From NCBI GenBank assembly GCA_963519845.1, contig CAUQNX010000006.1:1-64000 (forward strand): DNA of 64,000 bases, in the 5' to 3' direction. Position 1 is the stretch's first letter. Each line of letters begins with the position of its first letter. The translations under genes and the position numbers were made by a program. Below are positions 26,862-35,549 of the stretch, in pieces. The notes below the pieces were generated by a model. That model searched no databases, was not told where the DNA came from, and saw only the letters and a program-made list of their open reading frames with translations. The stretch comes from Moellerella sp963519845. GTDB lineage: Bacteria > Pseudomonadota > Gammaproteobacteria > Enterobacterales > Enterobacteriaceae.

Positions 26862-26889
26862 TTGACAAAAAATATTGAAGGTATATTAT
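26862..26889 (+). promoter_or_regulatory. Strong sigma-70-like promoter upstream of the fimbrial operon
   Basis: TTGACA (26862-26867) is followed after 16 bases by TATTAT (26884-26889). A second TTGACT lies 10 bases further upstream. No gene starts within 1.1 kb downstream other than the fimbrial major subunit gene, so the product is either a long leader or a non-coding RNA. Confidence 0.55.
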
Positions 26890-27083
26890 CAGCCTCAAGC
26901 AAAACGATATTTTTATATATTTCTTTATTTTTGATCTAATCACGGAATTGATTGTTTCAAAATGAGAATCGTAAAGCTTACTGAATCAATTAAAGTAAAT
27001 TCATATAAGATCAGGATTGATTACTATATGTAATTATTTTGAATCTGAATAAATTTTTTGTGTATGGATATGTAGAAAAATTT

Positions 27084-27900
27084 AAAGAATGGAACTCTGT
27101 TAGCGATTTAGTTAGGAATGACTTTAGTATTTAGATTCAAAAAGATAGTAAGGACTCCACTTAATATTGAGAATGAAACACTTTTAAATTTTAGTTATGG
27201 AAAACTCATTGGTGTTGAATTTTATTTAAGTGAAACTATAAGGATTATTCTTAGTGTTAATGGTGAATTTATTATTATTTAATTCCATATAAAATAATAG
27301 AGATTATTCTTAACGATAAAGAAAGTACTTTCTGATTTAATGGTTAAGATAAATTTATCAATTCTAGTGTTCGATAATAATAAGAAGAGTCAATCTTATA
27401 TATAAAGAGTGGGACTCTTTAAGTTAAATTGTTGAAATAATTTTTTGGTTGTAAAATTAAAATATAATAATAGAGAATATTCCTAACGACAAGATGGAGA
27501 TATTAATTATCTCTTATTGAGGAAGTATTTTCATTTAGATTAAAACACAGTAATAGGGATGATTCTTAACGATAAAGAATGGAACTCTTTGTATTTTCAG
27601 TTAAGAAAAACTTTTGGTAATTAAATTAAAATGCAGCAATACAAAATATTCTTAACCATAAAGAATGGAACTCTTTTTAATTTTAGTTAAGAGAAGGTTT
27701 TTGGTACTTAGATTTAAAAATAATAATAGGAATTGTTCTTAGCATATAAGAATGGAACTCTTTATGTTAGTAGAGAAACTTTTCCAGTAATTAGATTTAA
27801 ATGAAAAAAGAAGATTAATCTTAACGTGAAGAATGTAGCTCTTAGTGTTTTGATTAAAAGTAATAAAGATAGTTCTTAATATTAAAGAATGGATTCTCAT
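27084..27900 (+). repeat. Tandem array of about 85-bp degenerate hairpin units
   Basis: The motif ATTCTTAACGATAAAGAAT followed by GGAACTCTTT recurs in degenerate form. Its left edge falls at about 27306, 27392, 27479, 27562, 27648, 27735 and 27817, a spacing of 82 to 87 bases. Further degenerate copies are near 27084, 27247 and 27872. The spacers are also similar between units. Each unit has an inner stem: AGAAAGT/ACTTTCT (27320-27333), AAAGAGT/ACTCTTT (27404-27420), GAGATA/TATCTC (27497-27513), AAAGA/TCTTT (27574-27590 and 27660-27676) and AGAAT/ATTCT (27886-27897). Several have an outer stem TCTTAAC/GTTAAGA. The inner stems differ in sequence but keep pairing, which argues for a selected structure. 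It is not a CRISPR, because the spacers repeat too. Confidence 0.8.
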
Positions 27901-28092
27901 CGAGAAAAGGATTTCTCATTATTTATAAAAGAAATGGGCCCTTGTATTAACCTCAATATGATCTGGCTAAGAAAAGGAATTTGTTATATTTCTTTTATAA
28001 GAAAAATAATTATCTAATAGTTTTATAAAAATGGATGACTCAGATTCAATCCAATAACTATATTAATTAATAAGGTTTACAAGGATTATAAT

Positions 28093-28647
28093 ATGAAATT
28101 AAAAGCATTAGTATTAGGCATGGCAATCGTAGCTGTTTCAGGAACAGCAGCAGCAGCTGGTACAACTAACGGTACAGTAACATTCCAAGGTTCAGTAAGC
28201 GATGTTCCATGCTCAATCGATGATAAAAACCAGCATCAAACAGTTAAATTTGGTGATATTGCGTTACATGAACTGACCTCTAAAAAATTCCGTTCTGACA
28301 GCGAAAAATTTGATATCGTTCTGAAAAATTGCTCAACAGATACTTATAAAACGGCACAAATTACCTTTACGGGTAGTACGGTCAGCGGCATTAATGGTTT
28401 TGCTAATGAGCTGCTTGGTCTAGGTGGATCAATTCAAAACGCAGGTATCGCAATTACAGATGCTGGCGGTAACCCAATTATTTTTGGTACTGCATTCCCA
28501 GCAAAAGACAAAGAGTTCAAATTATCTCATGACTCTAATACAGTATTAAGATTTGCTGCTTATGTTAAAGGTAGTGAAGATAAAGATGCACCAGCAACAA
28601 CGGGTAACTTTGATACTGTAGCAAACTTCAAAATTTCATATCAATAA
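28093..28647 (+). CDS. Major fimbrial subunit (chaperone-usher type)
   Basis: The 184-residue pilin has a signal peptide cleaved near AAAAG (about residue 23). It has the type-1 pilin hallmarks: Cys40 and Cys80 forming the fold disulfide, an alternating N-terminal donor strand (GTTNGTVTFQGSV), and a C-terminal KISYQ with the penultimate Tyr recognised by the chaperone. AAGGA lies before the ATG. It is the first gene of a seven-gene operon whose order (pilin, usher, chaperone, minor subunits, adhesin) recalls the Proteus mirabilis mrp operon, though without an mrpB-like gene. A stable hairpin follows it, which would allow more pilin than usher to be made. Confidence 0.93.
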   Translation: MKLKALVLGMAIVAVSGTAAAAGTTNGTVTFQGSVSDVPCSIDDKNQHQTVKFGDIALHELTSKKFRSDSEKFDIVLKNCSTDTYKTAQITFTGSTVSGINGFANELLGLGGSIQNAGIAITDAGGNPIIFGTAFPAKDKEFKLSHDSNTVLRFAAYVKGSEDKDAPATTGNFDTVANFKISYQ

Positions 28648-28660
28648 TTGAAATTGAAAA

Positions 28661-28686
28661 TCATATGGCGCATTAGCGCCATATGA
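28661..28686 (+). terminator. Intra-operon hairpin after the major pilin gene
   Basis: TCATATGGCGC and GCGCCATATGA form a perfect 11-bp stem around ATTA. There is no T run, so it more likely acts as a partial terminator or as a processing or stability element that sets the pilin-to-usher ratio. Confidence 0.7.
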
Positions 28687-28731
28687 TAATAGTTACTATT
28701 TATACTTCTTATTTTAGTAAGGTGAAGGGAA

Positions 28732-31221
28732 GTGAAAAGCATAAAGTTAAACAAAATAACAAAAACAATTCTTATGCTGCTTGTGCCTACTGTTGTATTT
28801 GCGGAGAGTTCTGTCGATTTTAATACTGACTTTTTGGATGCTAGTAGCTCGCAGAGTACCGACTTCACTAAATTTTCGTATGCCAACTATATATTACCTG
28901 GTACTTACGCCCTATCTATTGCTGTAAATAAAGTACAAATAACAACTGAAGAAGATATTCAATTTTTTGCCCCATCTTATAATAAAGAATTATCCATTCC
29001 TTGTGTTACCAAAGAAACATTTGGTGTATTAGGTTTAAAAGAAGAGTGGGAGGCGAAAGGTACTTGGTTGGATGGCGGATTATGTTTAGATCCACGTTCA
29101 ATTCCAGAAATGACTTTTGTCACCGACCTTAATAATGCGGTACTTAATATCGGTATTGCTCAAGCTTATATTGAATATAATGATCCGGATTGGGATCCTC
29201 CCTCTCGTTGGGATGACGGTATTCCAGGATTTTTTATTGATTACAATGCGAATGGCCGTATAGCCAAATATCAGGGAAATCGCTCAGATAATAATGAATC
29301 ATCAATAACGACCATTGGTACTATGGGGGCGAATGCGGGGGCTTGGCGTTTAAGAGCTGATTTTGAATCCAAAATGGGTAATATTGATCAAGCTGATAAA
29401 AGTTGGCGCTGGAACCAAATTTACGCATTTAGAGCCATTCGTTCATTGAGTGCCAAACTTATGTTTGGTGAACAATATTTATCATCGACACTTTTTAATA
29501 GCTTCCGTTATATAGGGGCAAGTTTAGAAAGTGATGAGTCTATGCTGCCACCTAAATTAACTGGCTATGCACCGGAAATTTCAGGTGTTGCCAAAACTAA
29601 TGCAAAAGTGGTGGTTAGACAAGATGGTCGAATTATTTATCAAACAGAGGTAGCTCCGGGTCCTTTCAGAATTCAGGATATTAACTCTTTTGGTGGGGGG
29701 ACAATGGATGTCTCCATCGAAGAACAAGATGGATCTATACAGAGCTATAGAGTTGAAACGTCATCGCTAGTTACACTGACACGCCCCGGCCAATTTATTT
29801 ATAAATTAGCCACGGGTAAAACGTCGAAAGATGACCATGGAACCCAAGGGCCCGCTTTTGCCTTAGGTTCATTTTCATGGGGTGCAAGCAATAATACGAC
29901 TGTATATGGTGGAATATTAGCTTCTGGCGAATATCAAAATATTGCTCTTGGTTTGGGGCGAGATTTTGCACCTTTTGGCGTACTTTCTGCCAATATTTCT
30001 TATTCACGAGCAGCTTTAGGAAGAGTCTTTAATAATGAAGTATTGAGTGGTAAATCCTATAATATTACTTACTCAAAACAATTTGATGCTATTAATAGCC
30101 AGGTGACATTTGCCGGATATCGTTTCTCTGAGAGAAATTATATGGACATGAACCAGTTTATTGATAAGCGTTATAATAGTGGTGATGTAGATAATAGTAA
30201 GGAGCTTTATACGATTATTTTCGGGACTGCATTTCCTGAAGTTAATATTAACCTGTATTTAAACTACTCACATCAGACATATTGGAATAGAGATAATACA
30301 GATCAGTACAATATAACGCTCTCGCGTAATTTTGATATAGGCACATTAAAGAATTTAACAGCAAGCCTTTCAGCTTATAAAATGAAGTCAAAAGAATCAG
30401 ATCAAGATGGTGTATTCTTTAACTTAAATATTCCGTTAGAAGGTAATAACTCAAGTATAGGCTATTCAACAACAGTTAATGATGGAACGACGAATAGTAG
30501 CTTAAATTATTATAATCGAGTTGATGATAGAAATAGCTATAATTTAAGAGCAGGGACGACATCAGGAAATAAAGGGAACTTAACCGGCGTATATGATTAT
30601 GATGGTGATATGGCTGCATTAACTTTCGTTGGTAACTATGCGCAAGATAGCCAAGCATCAATATCGATGCAGGCAAAAGGTGGCTTAACAACGACGGCTG
30701 AAGGTGCTGCTTTGCATCGGATGTCATCTCCAGGTAGTTCTCGAATTTTAGTCGATACAGGTGGTGTTAAAGGTGTACCTATTTCTTCAGGCATCACGCC
30801 AATAAGAACAAATAGTTATGGTAAAGGCGTAATTGCAAGTATGCAAGATTACAGTCGTAATAATCTAAACATAGATTTAGATAAACTTCCGGATAATGTC
30901 GAAGCATTACGTTCTACACAGTATGCGACTTTAACGGAGGGTGCAATTGGATATCGTAAATTCCAAGTTATTGAAGGTCAGAGATTAATGGCGATTATTT
31001 CTACTCCAGATAACCAGCACCCTCCGTTTGGGGCAACAGTGACTAATCAAAATAATATCGATGTGGGAATAGTTGCAGATGATGGGTTTGTTTATATTTC
31101 AGGTGTTAAACCTAGCGATAAATTAAACGTATTATGGGATTCAAATAAATGCGAAATATCTTTACCACAAAATATAAATGATAACTTAACCAATACTGTA
31201 TTACTTCCGTGTCAAAATTAA
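28732..31221 (+). CDS. Fimbrial outer-membrane usher
   Basis: The 829-residue protein belongs to the FimD/PapC usher family, which forms the outer-membrane pore that assembles pilins delivered by the chaperone. A signal peptide of about 24 residues (ending VVFA) precedes SVDFNTDFLDA, the typical usher N-terminus. Later landmarks include the plug region, the LLPPKLTGYAPEISG-like segment, the FGATV motif near the C-terminus and a closing Cys pair (NKCEI and LLPCQN). The start is a GTG with AAGGTG upstream; no ATG fits better. It is roughly family length, with no frameshift. Confidence 0.93.
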   Translation: MKSIKLNKITKTILMLLVPTVVFAESSVDFNTDFLDASSSQSTDFTKFSYANYILPGTYALSIAVNKVQITTEEDIQFFAPSYNKELSIPCVTKETFGVLGLKEEWEAKGTWLDGGLCLDPRSIPEMTFVTDLNNAVLNIGIAQAYIEYNDPDWDPPSRWDDGIPGFFIDYNANGRIAKYQGNRSDNNESSITTIGTMGANAGAWRLRADFESKMGNIDQADKSWRWNQIYAFRAIRSLSAKLMFGEQYLSSTLFNSFRYIGASLESDESMLPPKLTGYAPEISGVAKTNAKVVVRQDGRIIYQTEVAPGPFRIQDINSFGGGTMDVSIEEQDGSIQSYRVETSSLVTLTRPGQFIYKLATGKTSKDDHGTQGPAFALGSFSWGASNNTTVYGGILASGEYQNIALGLGRDFAPFGVLSANISYSRAALGRVFNNEVLSGKSYNITYSKQFDAINSQVTFAGYRFSERNYMDMNQFIDKRYNSGDVDNSKELYTIIFGTAFPEVNINLYLNYSHQTYWNRDNTDQYNITLSRNFDIGTLKNLTASLSAYKMKSKESDQDGVFFNLNIPLEGNNSSIGYSTTVNDGTTNSSLNYYNRVDDRNSYNLRAGTTSGNKGNLTGVYDYDGDMAALTFVGNYAQDSQASISMQAKGGLTTTAEGAALHRMSSPGSSRILVDTGGVKGVPISSGITPIRTNSYGKGVIASMQDYSRNNLNIDLDKLPDNVEALRSTQYATLTEGAIGYRKFQVIEGQRLMAIISTPDNQHPPFGATVTNQNNIDVGIVADDGFVYISGVKPSDKLNVLWDSNKCEISLPQNINDNLTNTVLLPCQN

Positions 31222-31254
31222 ATTGAAATATTTTAACGTCAATGGGTGAATTAT

Positions 31255-31995
31255 ATGAGTTTAACTAAAATAAGCATGATTTCATTATTAGTAATATCAT
31301 CGTTATCCGCTCAACTAGCCTATGGGGCTATAGCATTAGATAGAACGCGCGTTATATATAATGAAGGTGAAAAAGCGTCAAGTTTAGGTATTAATAATGA
31401 GAGTAAAGATAAACCTTATTTAGCTCAAGCTTGGTTAGAAAATGGAAAAGAAGAAAAAATAAATTCTCCATTTATTATTACACCACCGGTTCAACGTCTT
31501 GAAGCTGATTCACGTAGCCAAGTTAAAATTCAGGCTATTTCTGCAGTAGCTCAGCTTCCTCAGGATAGAGAAAGTATTTATTATTTAAATATACGCGAAA
31601 TACCGCCAAGAAGTAGCGATATTAATGTGTTACAAATTGCTTTACAAACAAGAATTAAATTATTCTATCGTCCAAAAAGTATAGTCACCGCACAGCGTAT
31701 TGAAGAGATCCCGCAAGCAGATAAGATAACAATGACAAAAAATGGTAATGATTATATCGTTAACAATCCATCGCCTTATTTTTTGACAGTAACAAAAGTT
31801 GAAGTTAATAAACAAGAAATTGCTAATTTAGATCCTATTATGATTGCGCCATTTGGTAATGATAAATTATCTGTTGGTTCAAGTAGTTTAGGTACTAATC
31901 CTTCAATTTTTTATCTTAATGATTTTGGCGGATTAGCTGAATTAAAATTTAATTGCCAAGGGCAGCAATGCTCTGTGGTATCGAAACAAAAATAA
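31255..31995 (+). CDS. Periplasmic fimbrial chaperone
   Basis: The 246-residue protein is a PapD/FimC-type chaperone that folds pilins by donor-strand complementation. A signal peptide ends near LAYG, followed by AIALDRTRVIYNEGE, where the Arg of TRV corresponds to the conserved subunit-anchoring Arg8. The partner basic residue lies in QTRIKLFYRP, the chaperone signature. A C-terminal Cys pair (FNCQGQQC) is unusual for FimC but known in some PapD relatives. The frame starts at a GTG at 31246, but the ATG at 31255 is more likely. Confidence 0.93.
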   Translation: MSLTKISMISLLVISSLSAQLAYGAIALDRTRVIYNEGEKASSLGINNESKDKPYLAQAWLENGKEEKINSPFIITPPVQRLEADSRSQVKIQAISAVAQLPQDRESIYYLNIREIPPRSSDINVLQIALQTRIKLFYRPKSIVTAQRIEEIPQADKITMTKNGNDYIVNNPSPYFLTVTKVEVNKQEIANLDPIMIAPFGNDKLSVGSSSLGTNPSIFYLNDFGGLAELKFNCQGQQCSVVSKQK

Positions 31996-32007
31996 GGTTG
32001 ATTTATT

Positions 32008-32493
32008 ATGGGAAAGATAAGAATACTAATAAGTGCGATATTGCTATGCTCAATACCCTCTATTTCATTTTCTTACTCTGGATTTTTGAATGTGAAAATT
32101 TATGGAGAAGTCTTATCTCGACCATGCACTATTAACAATGGCAATTTGATAACAATTGATTTTAAAGATGTAGTAGAAAAAGATATTGATAAAGGAACTT
32201 ATATCAAACCAATTGATTATTCCTTAGATTGTCGCGGTGTTTTAAATCCAGCAATGAGAATGAGCATCATAGGAACAGGCGCTTCATTTAATAGTGAGCT
32301 GCTAAAAACTAATTTTGATAATTTAGCTATCGAATTTAAGTATGATACTAGCCGTTTTCCATTAAAAAATAAAATTAAATATTTTTATAAGAATCCACCT
32401 AAGCTTTATGCGGTATTAGTCAAGAAGTCGAGCAGTATGATACCAGGTGGTGAATTTATCGCAAATGCAACCTTAAAAGTTGAATATGAGTAA
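32008..32493 (+). CDS. Minor fimbrial subunit 1
   Basis: The 161-residue protein has a signal peptide ending near SISFS and a pilin fold: Cys40 (SRPCTI) and Cys75 (LDCRG) for the disulfide, and the C-terminal beta strand TLKVEYE with the Tyr near the end. It lies 12 bases after the chaperone gene. It resembles the subunit that follows it in both length and the LWAVLVK/LYAVLVK segment, so the two probably arose by duplication. Position suggests an adaptor or tip-fibrillum subunit. Confidence 0.85.
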   Translation: MGKIRILISAILLCSIPSISFSYSGFLNVKIYGEVLSRPCTINNGNLITIDFKDVVEKDIDKGTYIKPIDYSLDCRGVLNPAMRMSIIGTGASFNSELLKTNFDNLAIEFKYDTSRFPLKNKIKYFYKNPPKLYAVLVKKSSSMIPGGEFIANATLKVEYE

Positions 32494-32505
32494 AGGATAG
32501 TTAGC

Positions 32506-33006
32506 ATGTTTAAATTTTATAAGTTCATTACTTACATTACTATATTTTCTGCTTTGTCGATAATATCTAGTGTGCATGCTAAAGATAATGAAACTGATCT
32601 TAAAATAATTGGCAATATTCTTATACCACCACCATGTAAAATAAATCAAGGTGGTACAGTTGAAGTTAACTTTGATCAAATAGGAGTTAATTCAATCAAA
32701 GGATATGATCAAAAAAGAGAAGTTAATTATCAAATAGAGTGTGGCGAGAATACTAATAATTGGCAAATGTATCTATCCCTAGATGGTACTAAAAGTAGTT
32801 TTGATATTAATGGACTGAAAACAAATATTGATGATTTAGCTGTTAAATTTCAATTGGATAATAATGTACTTAATTTAGGTAAAAAATATCCTATTAATGC
32901 AAAATCACCAGGTAAGCTATGGGCAGTCTTGGTTAAGAATGGTACTGTTACTTTAACCGCAGGAAATTTTGTCGCTAATGGAAATTTGTTAGTGGAGTAC
33001 CAATAA
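32506..33006 (+). CDS. Minor fimbrial subunit 2
   Basis: The 166-residue protein has a signal peptide ending near SVHA. It has the pilin Cys pair (PPPCKI and IECGE) and the C-terminal LLVEYQ strand. AAAGGA gives a good SD. It is a paralogue of the preceding subunit, sharing TNIDDLAVKFQ/TNFDNLAIEFK and GKLWAVLVK/PKLYAVLVK. Its stop overlaps the next start by one base (TAATG), so translation is coupled. Confidence 0.85.
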   Translation: MFKFYKFITYITIFSALSIISSVHAKDNETDLKIIGNILIPPPCKINQGGTVEVNFDQIGVNSIKGYDQKREVNYQIECGENTNNWQMYLSLDGTKSSFDINGLKTNIDDLAVKFQLDNNVLNLGKKYPINAKSPGKLWAVLVKNGTVTLTAGNFVANGNLLVEYQ

Positions 33007-33542
33007 TGATAAAAATATCTTTTTATTCTCTTTTTTTATCAGGGTTATTTATTGGTTATTCCTCACTTGCGTCAGCAGATAATTTAAAAGTATACGGTTC
33101 TTTGGTTAGTGTCCCTTGTAAAATAACGCCTTCAGATAGTGATATAAAAGTTGAATTTGAGCAGCTTATTGTTAAAGAACTCTATGAAAACAAGCCAAAA
33201 ATAGATAAAAAAGAGTTTGTTATTAAATTATCTGAATGTAATTTAGATATTACCAACAATTTTAAGATTAAATTTTCAGGGGTAGAAAGTCCAAATTTAA
33301 AAGGCTTTCTCGCTCTTGATCAAGCTAAATTTAAGCAGGATATCGGCATAGGAATAGAATCGAGTGATGGTATCTTTTTGCCTATAAATCAAAACTCTTC
33401 TGCGATGGAACTAAAAAATAATGGGCAAAATGAAATTAAGTTTCGTTCGTTTTTGAAAGTAACAGATAAAGCAATTGCAGATAGAAGTGTTCAGATGGGT
33501 GATTTTTCAGCCAAAGCTGTTTTTACCTTTGATTATTATTAG
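33006..33542 (+). CDS. Minor fimbrial subunit 3
   Basis: The 178-residue protein has a signal peptide ending near LASA. It has the Cys pair of the pilin fold (SVPCKI and LSECNL) and a C-terminal AVFTFDYY strand with penultimate Tyr. It is closer to PapF/MrpG-like subunits in architecture than the two preceding paralogues. It directly precedes the adhesin gene, so it may adapt the adhesin to the shaft. Confidence 0.83.
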   Translation: MIKISFYSLFLSGLFIGYSSLASADNLKVYGSLVSVPCKITPSDSDIKVEFEQLIVKELYENKPKIDKKEFVIKLSECNLDITNNFKIKFSGVESPNLKGFLALDQAKFKQDIGIGIESSDGIFLPINQNSSAMELKNNGQNEIKFRSFLKVTDKAIADRSVQMGDFSAKAVFTFDYY

Positions 33543-33550
33543 AGGGTTAT

Positions 33551-34414
33551 ATGAATAAAATTAAAAAAATAATTATAGCATTGTCTATAATCTTAATATT
33601 TCCATTTAATAGCCAAAGTGCGCCCTATTTTTCCTATATTACCGATGTAAGGCAAATTAGTGGTAGTGAGACTGGCTATAGTTTTGTATTTGAATATTGG
33701 AAAGCAGATCAGGGGTATGAGCCAAATCCTTGTGTATCTGTGTTAGGATCTGCGGGTGCGCGAAATTGTTACCTGCAAATAAACCATTTTCATGGAATGA
33801 GTGGAGGACAATTAACGGGTGGAGCGGGCAGTCGCACCGCATGGAATTGTCGTATTAACGTTGCTGGACTGAATTCTTTAAAGGAAATATATGATGTTGC
33901 AACCAGAGATTGTAATTTAACCCTTCCTTTAGTTGGTTATAGCCAGCATTCAGGTAGAATTACTGTTGATGAATGCATTGGCATATTTTTAACGACAAGT
34001 AATAAAGCTTCATATGGTCGAATTCTACCCGGTGGCATTTGTGGTATAGCTCCTCCTCCTGCTGGTAAATGTTATTTTGTTGGCACTGGCGAATTTAAAA
34101 TAGATCATGGTGCGTTAAATAGTGATGATCTTAATAATAATGTACAGCAGAAGTCATTTGAAGTTATGTGCAATAAAGATATGAAATTAAATATTCGCTC
34201 GAATATGGATACGTCACTATTAAACTTGCGCCCTGATGGAAGTTTACGTACTGAAGTTAAAGTAAATAATATTCCCGCGCACCTAGGTACACTAATCGAT
34301 GCACGCGCTAATATACCTGTATCAGTAGCAATAAGATCAACACTAAAAGCAACAACTGATATAGTTCCTGGTACATTTGATGGTAATTTTACATTAGTAT
34401 TAACAATACCTTAA
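33551..34414 (+). CDS. MrpH-like two-domain tip adhesin
   Basis: The 287-residue protein has a signal peptide (about residues 1-23), a Cys-rich N-terminal lectin-like domain (about 24-168) and a C-terminal pilin domain (about 170-287) starting at PPPAGKCYFVGTGEF. The N-terminal domain contains INHFHGMSGG, an HxH pair (His79, His81), and His133 in YSQHSGRI. In P. mirabilis MrpH an HxH pair and a third His bind the zinc needed for adhesion, so the same is inferred here. Eight Cys in the N-terminal domain suggest several disulfides. It is the last gene of the operon, with AGAGGG as SD and a terminator downstream. Confidence 0.82.
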   Translation: MNKIKKIIIALSIILIFPFNSQSAPYFSYITDVRQISGSETGYSFVFEYWKADQGYEPNPCVSVLGSAGARNCYLQINHFHGMSGGQLTGGAGSRTAWNCRINVAGLNSLKEIYDVATRDCNLTLPLVGYSQHSGRITVDECIGIFLTTSNKASYGRILPGGICGIAPPPAGKCYFVGTGEFKIDHGALNSDDLNNNVQQKSFEVMCNKDMKLNIRSNMDTSLLNLRPDGSLRTEVKVNNIPAHLGTLIDARANIPVSVAIRSTLKATTDIVPGTFDGNFTLVLTIP

Positions 34415-34508
34415 TATCTACTAACCTAGAGTGAAATTAGAAAAATTACTTTTACAGTAATATAGCTTATATTTTAATGTTTTTTAATATTTCCCATGTT
34501 GACGATTT

Positions 34509-34549
34509 GCCTGAATTGTCAGTTCAGCTGATAATTCAGGCTTTTTTTT
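34509..34549 (+). terminator. Terminator of the fimbrial operon
   Basis: GCCTGAATT (34509-34517) pairs with AATTCAGGC (34533-34541), followed by eight T. An inner TCAG/CTGA stem extends the hairpin. Confidence 0.9.
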
Positions 34550-34613
34550 GTAATTTTTTTATTATAAGATACAAATAATAGTTATCTTGATTTTTTAAAA
34601 TTTAATATCTAAT

Positions 34614-35549
34614 CTATTTTCCAGTTATAGAGGTGCATTCATTAATTTCATTGCAAACTTTCAAGTAAATATCCTTGGTATCTACTGCGGTCAAATGATC
34701 ACTTGGAGATAGAATTATTTTTTCATCTTGAGCACAGTCGATATTGTTTTTATCGAGTATCATTTTTATTATTTCTAGATCTCTATAGCTCAAGGTTTTA
34801 TTTGTGCGATCTATAGTTTCAATAGTGCAGTTATCAATTTTATTTATTTTTTCATCAATCTTAATTGAAGTATAAGTATAAAATTGACCAGTTAACCAAA
34901 ATGATGAAACTAGAAATACTGATAATACAATTAATGGTATATGGATTTTTTTTGTATATTTAAATGTTTTGATTTTTTTTTGTTCAATTTCAGACGTGTT
35001 ATTAATATTAATATATTCAGTAGTATTATTCGATGCAAGTGCATAACTAGGTAATGATGAATTTATGATACTATTAGTTAATAAATTTTTCTTATTTTTA
35101 CTGTTTAATTCTTCACTATCATCTGTGTTTTTTTTGTTAATTTCTTTATGGTAATTTATATAATTATCAGTTGGTGTTAAATTTATATCTGTTAGTGTTA
35201 AATCTATTTTTTCTATTTTTCCATTTAAACGAAATCCTTTCTTAGGAATAGTGATAATAAATTCTGAATATTTACTTATACTATCTATTTTTTTTCTTAT
35301 TTCACTGATATAGGTGTTTAGATTATTATTTGAACCAATCAGACCATAATTTTCCCAAACATTCGTTAACAATTCATCTCGAGTGGCGATTTTTTTCTCA
35401 TTATATAACTGTATAAGCTCTTTTAACAATCGAGATGCAGGTTTTGATAGATGAGTATGACAGGTAGGATCATCTTTTAAGCTTAAAGAGCCACTTTCAG
35501 ATGAAAATAAAAGTGTTTCATTAATTATAAAGGTCAAATTATTAGTCAT
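34614..35549 (-). CDS. ToxR/CadC-like membrane transcriptional regulator
   Basis: The 311-residue protein has an N-terminal OmpR-type winged helix (about residues 10-110: LSKPASRLLKEL, LLTNVWENYGL, YISEIRKKI, IITIPKKGFRL). A long Asn/Thr-rich linker, one membrane span at about 203-222 and an 85-residue periplasmic tail with four Cys (241, 272, 299, 305) follow. This is the architecture of ToxR, CadC and PsaE-type regulators, which sense the periplasm and bind DNA directly from the membrane. It is convergent to the fimbrial operon and may control it. The sequence is very AT-rich. Confidence 0.8.
   Translation of the reverse strand: MTNNLTFIINETLLFSSESGSLSLKDDPTCHTHLSKPASRLLKELIQLYNEKKIATRDELLTNVWENYGLIGSNNNLNTYISEIRKKIDSISKYSEFIITIPKKGFRLNGKIEKIDLTLTDINLTPTDNYINYHKEINKKNTDDSEELNSKNKKNLLTNSIINSSLPSYALASNNTTEYININNTSEIEQKKIKTFKYTKKIHIPLIVLSVFLVSSFWLTGQFYTYTSIKIDEKINKIDNCTIETIDRTNKTLSYRDLEIIKMILDKNNIDCAQDEKIILSPSDHLTAVDTKDIYLKVCNEINECTSITGK

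Larger units (their letters stand above)
26067..28092. other. 2-kb gene-free leader region of the fimbrial operon
   Basis: No reading frame above about 60 codons and no known RNA was found. The region is very AT-rich. It holds a direct repeat TGGGGTTTTAC (26600-26610 and 26792-26802), a G8 tract with a strong promoter (26842-26889), and a tandem array of hairpin-forming units (27084-27900). If the promoter serves the fimbrial genes, their transcript starts with a leader of about 1.2 kb. Confidence 0.6.

Noticed and set aside
27084..27900. CRISPR array
   Set aside because: The units are degenerate, the spacing is about 85 bases, and the spacers resemble each other as much as the repeats do. 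No cas gene is present.
28021..28060. tRNA-like TTCAATCC string
   Set aside because: No cloverleaf could be built around it.
26067..28092. Invertible fimbrial promoter element
   Set aside because: No pair of long inverted repeats flanking the promoter was found and no recombinase gene lies nearby.
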